A stretch of 54,893 nt of DNA from Flavobacterium sp. A45 (GTDB lineage Bacteria; Bacteroidota; Bacteroidia; Flavobacteriales; Flavobacteriaceae): NCBI RefSeq assembly GCF_002001005.1, contig NZ_MUNX01000057.1:1-54893 (forward strand), read 5' to 3'. The position numbers and the translations under genes are program-made. Position 1 is the first letter of the stretch; every line of letters begins with the position of its first letter. The notes under the pieces are model-generated. The model made no database searches. It saw only the letters and a program-made list of their open reading frames with translations, and had not been told where the DNA came from. Shown here piece by piece: positions 17,122 through 26,053 of the stretch.

Positions 17122-17524
17122 AAATTAGCTTATTAGACAGTTAAAATTAATAAAAAAACATATGTATTACTATGTTAGAATACCTAAACAAAATTAAACG
17201 CAACATGCTTTTTAACAGTAATTTGACTCTAAATTAATCCTTATTTTTGGATTTACCAAAACCTCTCAAATTCCTGTTTTAGCTACTCGATCTGTAAACG
17301 CAATAATTTATCTTTTAATTTATGCAGATACTCATCACAAATAAACTGCATTAATGGTTTCTTCACAATACTATTCCACAATATTATGGATTATTTAACC
17401 CAAAACAAGCGAAGATTATTTTGTTTTAAAAATAAGAAAACACAAAACTTATAATAAATTTATAAGAAAAATTCAGTATTTTGTACGACAATTATTTTTG
17501 ACATAACACCGTACTACAACTATT
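17122..17524. other. divergent intergenic region upstream of the A2M gene
   Basis: This 403-base AT-rich gap has no gene-like frame. It holds two plus-strand TATTTTTG boxes: 17242-17249, with a TTG 16 bases upstream (17223-17225), and 17493-17500, 24 bases before the A2M start but without a well-placed TTG. The first would give a leader of about 270 bases or a separate small RNA. A 7-bp hairpin (CTTATAA and TTATAAG) lies just before the second box. Confidence 0.45.
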
Positions 17525-20500
17525 ATGAAAAAATTTTATTTAGCCCTTCTTTTTATATCAACTTCACTATTTGCACAACAATACGAAAAGGATTGGAATA
17601 AGGTTATCAAAAACGAAAATGAAGGCAAAATGAAAACTGCCAATGAAATTGTTGCCAAAATCTATAAAAAAGCTGTTGCAAAAAAAGAAGAAGTGCAAAT
17701 TATTAAATGTTTTTTCTATTCGTCCAAGTATTTACAAGTTGTGGATGAAAATGCTCAAACGAAAATTTTAAATAATTTAAAAGCGCAAATCAAACAAGTA
17801 AGCATTCCTTCTCAAGCGATTTTGAATTTGGTATACGGAAAATGTTTAAGTGAGTATTTTGACAAATATGGCTACAATATTCGAAGCAGGACAAATACAA
17901 CTATTCTGGATGATGATTTTTTGACTTGGAGCCAAAACGATTTTAACACCCAAATTAATTTAGCTTTTGAAAAAACACTTGAAAACGAAGCTGTTTTAAA
18001 AAACACTCCGCTACTTAGTTACGAAGCCATTTTTGATTTTCTAACTTTAGAAAAACTCAAAAAAGAAAATATTTTTGATTATATGATAAGAGAAAATATT
18101 TCTTTTTATGCTAAAAAAATAAGTCCATGGAGTTTTCAACCAAAAGATTTTAAGGAATATAAAAAAACTCTTTTAGGAGATTCTAATGATTTTACTGAGC
18201 AAAAATTGGACTTTGTAAAAGATACCATTCTAAAAAAAGTTCTTTTTTTGTATCAAAAACAAGAGACCAATCATCCTTCTACAGACAATCAGCTGGATAG
18301 GATTACTTTTTGCAATGATTATCTTTTAAAGTTAGATACAGAGTTTTTACACACTTTGAATCATTTACAAAAAAACGCCAAAGATGAAATATTGTTGCAA
18401 AAAATTCAGTTGGCAAAAGCGGTAATTTATACCAAAGAAGCTTCAAAAGAAACACATCCTGAGTACAATATAAAAGCCATTACTATAATTGACAGTATTC
18501 TAGCTATTTCCAATCATTCGAACGCATACAAATTAGCTCAACAGAAAAAACAGGAAATCAATACCAAAACGCTTCAAATTCAACTTCAAAAATACATTTA
18601 CAATAAAGAAAACACTAGGGCATTTATTCATTATAAAAACACCAATAATTTAACGATTTCTATTTTTAAAATAAATTACAGCAAAATTGCCGAATTTCAT
18701 AACATCCCGCATAAACTTGACAGTTTGGCTTCCCAAATTGTAACAAATAAAAAACCTTTAATCACGAAAAATTACGAACTCATTGACAAGAAAGATTATT
18801 TTGAATATACCACCGAAGTTGTTTTACCACAGTTAGAAACCGGCAGTTATTTAGTTTATTTTGAAAGTGAAACTGATTTAAAAGATAAAAAAGCATTTGC
18901 TTATGAAACCATCACAGTATCGAATATCTCAGTTTTAGCAAATGCAAAAACTGATACCGAATACTACACTGTTCTCGACAGGAAAACAGGTAAACCGATG
19001 GAAAATGTCACTTTAAAGTCAACCTATTTTGACATGAAAACCAATGCTGACGGCTTGGCAACCTATAAATCAAAAGTGAGTACTAACAACTATTACAATA
19101 ATTTCCCTACTCTATTAACCACAGAGAACGACACCATTTTAATTAACAAAAACTATGTAGCAAACGGCACTGATTATTATAAAAACAACGAAGATGACAA
19201 CTTTAAAGGCAAAGTAGAATTCTACTTGGATCGTGCCATTTATCGTCCAGGCCAAACGGTTTTTTTCAAAGGAGTTGCTATTCAAAAAAAACAAAATACA
19301 ACAGTTATCGTCCCAAAAACCGATTTTAAGATTACATTAAAAGATGCCAACTACAAAGAAATTAAAACCGTCAACGTTACAACCAATGACTTTGGCTCGT
19401 TTTGGGGAGAATTTGCTTTACCAAAAACGGGGCTGACAGGAAGTTTCAGTATTGAAGCAACGGAACCAGAAAATTACCTTATCCTGATTAAAACTAAAGA
19501 TGAAAATCCATTTTGGGACAATGTAGATTTTGAGTCCTCAAGACAAGGATTCAAAGTGGAAGAATTCAAGCGTCCAAAGTTTGAAGTTACATTTGACCCA
19601 AGTAAGGAAAGCTATAAAGTAAACCAGATGATTACTATAAATGGAAATGCAAAAGCTTTTGCAGGAAGCAACATCACAGATGCCAAAGTAAATTATCGCA
19701 TAATTCGAGAAACAAACACTTCAAATGGCAATTATTATTCTTGGCAAGGGCTTTCGACTACTATCGCTACTGGGGAGACTAAAACGGATGCCTCAGGTAA
19801 ATTCCACATTAACTTTAATGCCATTCCAGATGACAGAGTGAATAAAGAAACACTACCTATTTTTGCTTATAGAATACAAGCAGATGTAACTGATTTGAAC
19901 GGAGAAACTCATTCAAACCATATTGAAGTTAACATAGGATATCATGCCTTGATACTAAAAACTACAATTCCCCGAAAAATAGAAACTAAAAATGAAAATG
20001 AAATCCTGCTCAATAGCACTAATCTAAATGACCAATTTGTAGCGGCCAAAGGAGAAATAAAATTGTATCTACTAAAAGAAAATAATTCAAAATTCAAACC
20101 AAGAGTTTGGGGAATTCCCGATATCAAAAGTATTTCCGATCAAGATTTTAATCGTCTTTTCCCTTATGAAATTAATGAACGAACAGACTACCAATTAGAG
20201 AAAGGAACTTTGGTTTATACTAAATCAGTAAATACTGAAAAAGAGAAATCCTTCCCTCTTGATTTTATTTCTAATTACAAATCTGGAAATTACAGAGTAG
20301 ATTTTACGGCAAAAGATAAATTTGATAATCCAATTACAGTCAGTACATTTTTTGAAATTGCCCAAAGTAAAGATACTTTAAACCAAAGCAAACTGATTAC
20401 TTTAAAGCAACTCAATGATGACCCTAAAAAAGACGGATTTGTATTGGTACAACTTAAATCTGCCATTCCCGAACTTTTCATCACCACAACTGGAAATTAT

Positions 20501-23500
20501 GATAGCAAATTGTTTTTTGAAGAAAACATAATTTTAAAAAACAATCAAGCCATTGTAAAAGTTCCGCTGGGGAATGAATTTAAAAATTTCGTAAATATAG
20601 GTTTTGAAAGTGTTTTCGAAAACCAAACTTTTACACAAAATTTAGTTTTAACTTTAAAAGAAGAAGAAGAAGAACCTAAATTAGATTTTAGCATAGAAAG
20701 TTTCAGAAACAAAATACAGCCTGGAAGTGCTGAAAATTGGTCTTTTAAATTGAATGCAACCAACACTTCAAAAGAATCCGAAATACTTGCATCAATGTAT
20801 GACAGTTCTTTGGATCAATTTACGAAAGAGAATTGGCCTTCTTTGTATTTTGACTATTATATGCATAATGGTTTGAATAATAGAACCTCTTTAGGATTTG
20901 ACAAAACCAATTCATCAATCCGCAATCTCAATCCTTATATAAAAAGAGTCGAACTCGATAATGAAACCACAAAATTGATTTGGTTCGGATTTGACTTTAA
21001 TGAAACTTATTCGGTGTCCCAACAAAGGGAATACCAAAAACAACTCACCAAAAAAATTAAAAAGCCACTTAATGCCAAATTAATTTCGGGTGTTATTACA
21101 GACAATAAAGGACTTCCCTTGCCTGGAGTATATCTCTCAATAGACGGAACACAAAGAATCACTTCAACCGATTTTGATGGTTATTATGAAATAGAAGCCG
21201 CAATTGGAGAGATGTTAAAAATTTCCTATATAGGCCTTAAAACACAAACCATTAGCATTAATTCCAATCAATTAGACATTCAACTGGAAGAAGAGAGTTC
21301 TTCATTACAAGAAGTTGTTGTTACAGGTTATGGGGCAATGAAAAAGAAAAGTCTAGCTACTGCTGTTGAAGTAGTTGAATATGATAATTCTGTTCATAGT
21401 TTAGCCGGCATAGAAATTAAGCTTGGGGAGAAAGCACCTGGAATCACAATCAGAGGCACTACAATTAATGGAAAAAATGTTAATCCGCTGTACATTGTAG
21501 ATGGAGAGCCAATGACTTTTGAACAAGTACAATTAATCGTTCCAGCAGACATTATTTCAATAGATATTTTAAAAGATGGAAAAGCAACCGCTTCATACGG
21601 AGAAAAAGGGAAAAACGGAGTCATCATCATCACTACTAAAAAATCATTAGAAGCTTTAACCCAAGTTAAAGCAAGAAAAAATCTATCTGAAACTGCTTTC
21701 TTTTTTCCGAATTTAAAAACAGATACCAAAGGAAAAGTAAGTTTTAATTTCACCTCTCCAGAAGCATTGACCGCTTGGAAACTCCGATTAATGGCACACA
21801 ACAAAGATGCCGTAACAGGCTATTTGGAAAAAAGTGTAATTACCCAAAAAGAGCTAATGGTAACACCAAATTTTCCAAGGTTCTTTAGGGAAAAAGATAC
21901 TATTGTGATAACCGCAAAAATTGCCAATGTCACCAAAGATGCCAAAACCGGAATTGCTATTTTACAATTTTTCGATGCAACAACGATGCAACCAATAGAT
22001 GCCAAAATGCTGAATACAAAAAATGTCAAAAACTTTACTATTGATGCATTTGGTAATACAACTGCGAGTTGGACAATTGTCATTCCAGAAGGACTTCAGG
22101 GCGTTCAATATAAAATTTTGGCAAAGGCTGGAAATTTCTCAGATGGAGAAGAAAACATCTTGCCAGTTTTAACCAATAATATGTTAGTCACCGAAAGTAT
22201 TCCGATTTGGGTGCGGGAAAATTCAAAGAAAGAATATACGTTTGAAAATCTAAAAAACAACAATTCAACCACTTTAAAAAATCATCAGTTTACTTTAGAA
22301 TATACCTCAAATCCTTCTTGGACTGCCATTCAATCGCTTCCTTATTTGATAGAATACGAACACGAATGTGCCGAACAAACTTTCGCTCGTTTTTATGCTA
22401 ATGCTTTGGCTTCGGAAATCATTTCCAGTATTCCAAAAATTGCCACCCTTTTTGAAACTTGGAGAAAAAATGGAAAATTGAATTCCAAACTGGAAGAAAA
22501 CGAAGAACTAAAATCGATTATTCTTGCCGAAACGCCTTGGCTTAACGATGCCCAAAGTGAAGATGAAAAGAAAAAGAATCTGGCCTTGCTTTTTGATTTA
22601 GAAAAAATGAAAACTTCGCAACAAGTTACTTTTGAAAAATTAAAGCAAAAACAAAAACCGTCTGGAGGATTTTCTTGGTTTGACGGAAGCGATGAAAGCG
22701 AATACATTACCCGACATATTTTGGCAGGCTTAGGGCATTTGGCAAAATTAAATACTGATGACAAAACCATTGAAAAAATAGATCAAATTTCCGAAAAAGG
22801 AATTCCGTTTCTTGACAGCAAATTTTTAGAATATCATAAAATCAGAACCCAAAACCTTAAAGCAACAGACAAATTAATTTGGATAAATCCCAATTCTGAT
22901 TTGCATTATCTCTATACCCGAAGTTTTTATTTAACCGATTATCCACTTTCCGATACTTTAAAGAAAGTAACCAAACGCTATTTAGTAACTGCCAAGGAAA
23001 ATTGGCTAAACTATACTTTGTATGAAAAAGGAATGACAGCTTTGGTATTGAATCGTTTTGGAGAAAAAGCAATGGCAAAAACAATCCTCGAAAGTCTAAA
23101 AGAAACCGCTTCCAACAACGAAGATTGGGGTATGTACTGGATTGCAAACAAATCAGGCTGGTATTGGTATCAGGCTCCTATTGAGACCCAAGCTTTATTA
23201 ATTGAGGCTTTCGCCGAAATTACGAACGACACCAAATCTATCGATGCGATGAAAGTTTGGCTTCTCAAAAACAAGCAAACCAAAAACTGGCCTACCACAA
23301 AAGCAACCACCGAAGCCGTGTATGCGTTACTAATGCAGGGTTCTGATTGGCTGAGTGTAAAAGACAATACAATATTCCAAATTGGAGATCAGAAAATAGT
23401 CAGCAAAAAACTATCCGAAAATGAAAAAGAATCCGAGACAGGCTACATCAAACTCAACTGGAAAGCCAATGAAATTAAAAAAGAAATGGCGACAATAACC

Positions 23501-24013
23501 CTTACCAATAAATCGAAAATACCAGGATATGGCGGTATTTATTGGCAGTATTTTGAAGATTTGGATAAAATAAAAACAAATTCGGGAACTAATTTATCTA
23601 TTGCAAAAGAACTGTATATCAAGAAAAACACAGACAAAGGCCCTGAATTACAAAAAATAACAGCTTCGAATGTGCTGAAAATTGGAGATTTAGTTACCAT
23701 CCGCCTACTCCTTTCAGCCAAAGAAGATATAGAATTTATTCACTTAAAAGATATGCGCGCTTCTTGTTTTGAACCCGTAGATGTATTATCTGGATACGAA
23801 TATAAAGCTGGTTTAGGATTTTATAAAAGCACCAAAGACGCAGCAACACATTTCTTTTTTGATCGAATAAACAAAGGAACTTATGTGCTGGAATATGACA
23901 TTCGAGTAAACAATACTGGTAATTTCTCTAACGGAATTTCAACTATCGAAAGTATGTATGCTCCAGAATATACAAGTCACACTAAGGGAATTCGAGTGAA
24001 GACAATTCAATAA
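17525..24013 (+). CDS. alpha-2-macroglobulin-family protein with inserted CPD and TonB-plug module
   Basis: A 2162-residue secreted protein. Order: signal peptide (1-18, SLFAQ); helical N-terminal part to about 340; macroglobulin domains including FYLDRAIYRPGQTVFFKGVA (about 567-586); bait-region-type domain to about 1170; a carboxypeptidase-like regulatory domain (about 1187-1262) followed by EVVVTGYG and a TonB-receptor plug (about 1280-1373, NPLYIVDGEP, GKNGVIIITTKK); then the A2M domain (FPNLKTDTKGKVSFNFTSPE) and a thioester domain with CAEQ (Cys1615 to Gln1618). Bacterial A2Ms trap attacking proteases. The inserted module is SusC-like but has no barrel. No lipobox is seen and no penicillin-binding protein 1C gene is nearby. 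The frame is continuous, so it is not a chimera of two broken genes. Confidence 0.9.
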   Translation: MKKFYLALLFISTSLFAQQYEKDWNKVIKNENEGKMKTANEIVAKIYKKAVAKKEEVQIIKCFFYSSKYLQVVDENAQTKILNNLKAQIKQVSIPSQAILNLVYGKCLSEYFDKYGYNIRSRTNTTILDDDFLTWSQNDFNTQINLAFEKTLENEAVLKNTPLLSYEAIFDFLTLEKLKKENIFDYMIRENISFYAKKISPWSFQPKDFKEYKKTLLGDSNDFTEQKLDFVKDTILKKVLFLYQKQETNHPSTDNQLDRITFCNDYLLKLDTEFLHTLNHLQKNAKDEILLQKIQLAKAVIYTKEASKETHPEYNIKAITIIDSILAISNHSNAYKLAQQKKQEINTKTLQIQLQKYIYNKENTRAFIHYKNTNNLTISIFKINYSKIAEFHNIPHKLDSLASQIVTNKKPLITKNYELIDKKDYFEYTTEVVLPQLETGSYLVYFESETDLKDKKAFAYETITVSNISVLANAKTDTEYYTVLDRKTGKPMENVTLKSTYFDMKTNADGLATYKSKVSTNNYYNNFPTLLTTENDTILINKNYVANGTDYYKNNEDDNFKGKVEFYLDRAIYRPGQTVFFKGVAIQKKQNTTVIVPKTDFKITLKDANYKEIKTVNVTTNDFGSFWGEFALPKTGLTGSFSIEATEPENYLILIKTKDENPFWDNVDFESSRQGFKVEEFKRPKFEVTFDPSKESYKVNQMITINGNAKAFAGSNITDAKVNYRIIRETNTSNGNYYSWQGLSTTIATGETKTDASGKFHINFNAIPDDRVNKETLPIFAYRIQADVTDLNGETHSNHIEVNIGYHALILKTTIPRKIETKNENEILLNSTNLNDQFVAAKGEIKLYLLKENNSKFKPRVWGIPDIKSISDQDFNRLFPYEINERTDYQLEKGTLVYTKSVNTEKEKSFPLDFISNYKSGNYRVDFTAKDKFDNPITVSTFFEIAQSKDTLNQSKLITLKQLNDDPKKDGFVLVQLKSAIPELFITTTGNYDSKLFFEENIILKNNQAIVKVPLGNEFKNFVNIGFESVFENQTFTQNLVLTLKEEEEEPKLDFSIESFRNKIQPGSAENWSFKLNATNTSKESEILASMYDSSLDQFTKENWPSLYFDYYMHNGLNNRTSLGFDKTNSSIRNLNPYIKRVELDNETTKLIWFGFDFNETYSVSQQREYQKQLTKKIKKPLNAKLISGVITDNKGLPLPGVYLSIDGTQRITSTDFDGYYEIEAAIGEMLKISYIGLKTQTISINSNQLDIQLEEESSSLQEVVVTGYGAMKKKSLATAVEVVEYDNSVHSLAGIEIKLGEKAPGITIRGTTINGKNVNPLYIVDGEPMTFEQVQLIVPADIISIDILKDGKATASYGEKGKNGVIIITTKKSLEALTQVKARKNLSETAFFFPNLKTDTKGKVSFNFTSPEALTAWKLRLMAHNKDAVTGYLEKSVITQKELMVTPNFPRFFREKDTIVITAKIANVTKDAKTGIAILQFFDATTMQPIDAKMLNTKNVKNFTIDAFGNTTASWTIVIPEGLQGVQYKILAKAGNFSDGEENILPVLTNNMLVTESIPIWVRENSKKEYTFENLKNNNSTTLKNHQFTLEYTSNPSWTAIQSLPYLIEYEHECAEQTFARFYANALASEIISSIPKIATLFETWRKNGKLNSKLEENEELKSIILAETPWLNDAQSEDEKKKNLALLFDLEKMKTSQQVTFEKLKQKQKPSGGFSWFDGSDESEYITRHILAGLGHLAKLNTDDKTIEKIDQISEKGIPFLDSKFLEYHKIRTQNLKATDKLIWINPNSDLHYLYTRSFYLTDYPLSDTLKKVTKRYLVTAKENWLNYTLYEKGMTALVLNRFGEKAMAKTILESLKETASNNEDWGMYWIANKSGWYWYQAPIETQALLIEAFAEITNDTKSIDAMKVWLLKNKQTKNWPTTKATTEAVYALLMQGSDWLSVKDNTIFQIGDQKIVSKKLSENEKESETGYIKLNWKANEIKKEMATITLTNKSKIPGYGGIYWQYFEDLDKIKTNSGTNLSIAKELYIKKNTDKGPELQKITASNVLKIGDLVTIRLLLSAKEDIEFIHLKDMRASCFEPVDVLSGYEYKAGLGFYKSTKDAATHFFFDRINKGTYVLEYDIRVNNTGNFSNGISTIESMYAPEYTSHTKGIRVKTIQ

Positions 24014-24041
24014 TCAAAAAAAGAAAAACAGATTTAATACC

Positions 24042-24078
24042 AACCGTCTTGTCTCAGTAACTCGACGGTTTTTTTTTA
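24042..24078 (+). terminator. terminator after the A2M gene
   Basis: AACCGTC (24042-24048) and GACGGTT (24064-24070) pair over 7 bp around a 15-base loop and are followed by a run of T residues. Confidence 0.75.
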
Positions 24079-24102
24079 TATACAAATAATACTCAGAACA
24101 CA

Positions 24103-24130
24103 TTGGGATAACATATCGATCTTACTTTCG
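24103..24130 (+). promoter_or_regulatory. promoter of the phosphatase-glycosyltransferase pair
   Basis: TTG (24103-24105), a 17-base spacer and TACTTTCG (24123-24130) fit the Bacteroidota promoter with one mismatch in the -7 box. It ends 12 bases before the ATG at 24143. Confidence 0.6.
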
Positions 24131-24142
24131 TAAAAACTAAAA

Positions 24143-24958
24143 ATGAAAAGGAAAAGAAAAATTCCATTAGTGGTTATAAGTGATGTCCATTTAGGAACTT
24201 ATGGTTGCCACGCCAAAGAATTACTGCAGTATTTAAAATCAATAAACCCACAAACATTAGTCCTTAATGGCGACATTATCGATATGTGGAGTTTCACCAA
24301 AAGCTACTTTCCAGCTGCCCACATGAATGTATTAAGACAAATTATAAAAATGTCCAATCTGGGGACACGAGTTATTTACATTACAGGAAATCACGATGAA
24401 GCTTTACGCAAATATTCTGATTTTATTTTAGGCAATTTTGAGTTGGTTGACAAGTTGACATTAGATTTGGATGGCAAAAAAACGTGGATATTTCATGGTG
24501 ATGTTTTTGATTCCTCAACCAAAGGCTATGCTAAAATACTAGCGAAACTAGGCGGAAAAGGCTATGATTTGTTGATTCTGATTAACAGTTTGATCAATTG
24601 GTTTTTGACTGTTTTGGGCAAAGAAAAAAGAAGCTACTCCAAAATGATAAAAGACAGCGTCAAGAAAGCGGCTTCCTTTATATCCAATTTTGAAACTACC
24701 GCTGCCGATGTTGCTATTCAAAAAAAATGTAGCTACGTAGTTTGTGGACACATTCACAAACCCCAAATGAAGGAAGTAGAAAATGAATATGGAAAAGTAT
24801 TGTATCTCAATAGTGGCGATTGGATTGAAAATCTGACTGCATTAGAATATAAAAAACAAAAATGGAGTCTTTATCATTATAAAAAGGAGCATTACACGGA
24901 TTCTGATAACAATGAGGAAAAAGTGGTCAATGACATTGTCAATAAAATTCTTTCCTAA
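24143..24958 (+). CDS. LpxH-like UDP-2,3-diacylglucosamine diphosphatase family phosphoesterase
   Basis: A 271-residue calcineurin-like phosphoesterase. All metal-binding motifs are present: DVHLG (14-18), NGDIID, GNHDE, HGDVFD and GHIHKP. The pattern and length (E. coli LpxH is about 240) fit LpxH and its paralogs, which cleave UDP-diacylglucosamine to lipid X in lipid A synthesis on the cytoplasmic face of the inner membrane. Basic residues at the N-terminus and a hydrophobic segment (LLILINSLINWFLTVLG) fit membrane association. It starts a two-gene unit with a glycosyltransferase 14 bases downstream, so a role in making another glycolipid is possible. Family is confident, exact substrate is not. 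Confidence 0.82.
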   Translation: MKRKRKIPLVVISDVHLGTYGCHAKELLQYLKSINPQTLVLNGDIIDMWSFTKSYFPAAHMNVLRQIIKMSNLGTRVIYITGNHDEALRKYSDFILGNFELVDKLTLDLDGKKTWIFHGDVFDSSTKGYAKILAKLGGKGYDLLILINSLINWFLTVLGKEKRSYSKMIKDSVKKAASFISNFETTAADVAIQKKCSYVVCGHIHKPQMKEVENEYGKVLYLNSGDWIENLTALEYKKQKWSLYHYKKEHYTDSDNNEEKVVNDIVNKILS

Positions 24959-24972
24959 AAAAATATACAGCA

Positions 24973-25962
24973 ATGAAAATATTTTACGCCATACAGGCAA
25001 CAGGCAACGGACACATCAGCAGGGCGGTGCAATTATATCCTTATCTGCAAAAATTTGGTGAGGTTGATTTTTTCTTAAGTGGTAACAATGCCAGTCTGGA
25101 CATTAATTTACCTGTAAAATTCAAAAGCGAAGGCTGCAGTTTGCATTACAGTACCTGCGGCGGTTTGAATTATTGGGATATTGCCAAAAACATCAAACCC
25201 AAACAAATCTATAAAGATGCCAATGCTTTACCTCTAAAAAACTACGATGTAGTTATCAACGATTTCGACTCGATTACTTCCTTGGCCTGTAAATTACAAA
25301 AAGTGCATTCGATACAATTTGGACATCAAGCCAGTTTCATTTCTCCTAAAACGCCGAGACCCGAAAAGAAAAGCATTATGGGGGAAATGATCTTAAAACA
25401 TTATGCTCCTTCTCCAAAAAACATTGGATTACATTTTGACAAATACGATGATTTTATTTATCCTCCCATTATCAAAGACGAAATCATACATTCAGAACCT
25501 AAAAACTCCGGACACATTACTATTTATTTACCCTCCTTCCAACAAGACTGCTTGGAAAAAGCATTCAATAAACTTCCTAATTTAAAATTTCACTGGTTTT
25601 TGAGTGGCATAGAAGCCAAGCACACAATTAAGAATGTTACTTATTTCCCAGTTAACCAACAGCAATTCAATAAAAGCCTCATTAACTGCGAAGGAATTAT
25701 TACTGGAGGAGGATTTGAAACGCCCGCCGAAGCCTTGTATCTAGGCAAAAAAATACTTTCGATTCCTATCCGCAAGCATTATGAACAAGAATGCAATGCA
25801 GCCGCTCTTAAAAAACTAGGTGTTCCCGTACTGTATGATGTCGAAGACAATTTTGATTTAATAATCGAAAATTGGCTTGATTCCCGCATAAAATACCCTA
25901 CCATGAAAGCAAATAATATTAAAGAAACCTTGGAGGTTTTATTTGACACGTATTATGATTAA
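24973..25962 (+). CDS. GT28/MurG-like glycosyltransferase
   Basis: A 329-residue GT-B fold glycosyltransferase. The N-terminus FYAIQATGNGHISRAVQLYP matches the GxGH glycan-acceptor loop of the MurG/GT28 type; the C-terminal half has GIITGGGFETPAEALYLGKK, the nucleotide-sugar binding motif with conserved Gly and Glu, and the PIRKHYEQECNAAAL pattern. It would move a sugar from a nucleotide donor to a lipid or similar acceptor. Because it follows an LpxH-like phosphatase with 14 bases between them, a joint role in a cell-envelope glycolipid is a reasonable inference. The sugar and acceptor are unknown. Confidence 0.8.
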   Translation: MKIFYAIQATGNGHISRAVQLYPYLQKFGEVDFFLSGNNASLDINLPVKFKSEGCSLHYSTCGGLNYWDIAKNIKPKQIYKDANALPLKNYDVVINDFDSITSLACKLQKVHSIQFGHQASFISPKTPRPEKKSIMGEMILKHYAPSPKNIGLHFDKYDDFIYPPIIKDEIIHSEPKNSGHITIYLPSFQQDCLEKAFNKLPNLKFHWFLSGIEAKHTIKNVTYFPVNQQQFNKSLINCEGIITGGGFETPAEALYLGKKILSIPIRKHYEQECNAAALKKLGVPVLYDVEDNFDLIIENWLDSRIKYPTMKANNIKETLEVLFDTYYD

Positions 25963-25997
25963 ATATATTTTTGTCTAGCTGTCTAGTCCTGAAAAAG

Positions 25998-26032
25998 AAA
26001 CCCCGTCTGTTTTTAATAACAAGACGGGGTTT
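25998..26032. terminator. bidirectional terminator
   Basis: AAACCCCGTCT (25998-26008) and AGACGGGGTTT (26022-26032) make a perfect 11-bp stem with a 13-base loop in the convergent gap between the glycosyltransferase and the S46 peptidase, with A-rich and T-containing flanks. Confidence 0.85.
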
Positions 26033-26053
26033 AATATTCAATAACGGTATGTT

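Noticed and set aside
17525..24013. The A2M gene as a fusion caused by an assembly join
   Set aside because: The frame is open across both junctions, domains before and after belong to one A2M in the right order, and base composition does not change.
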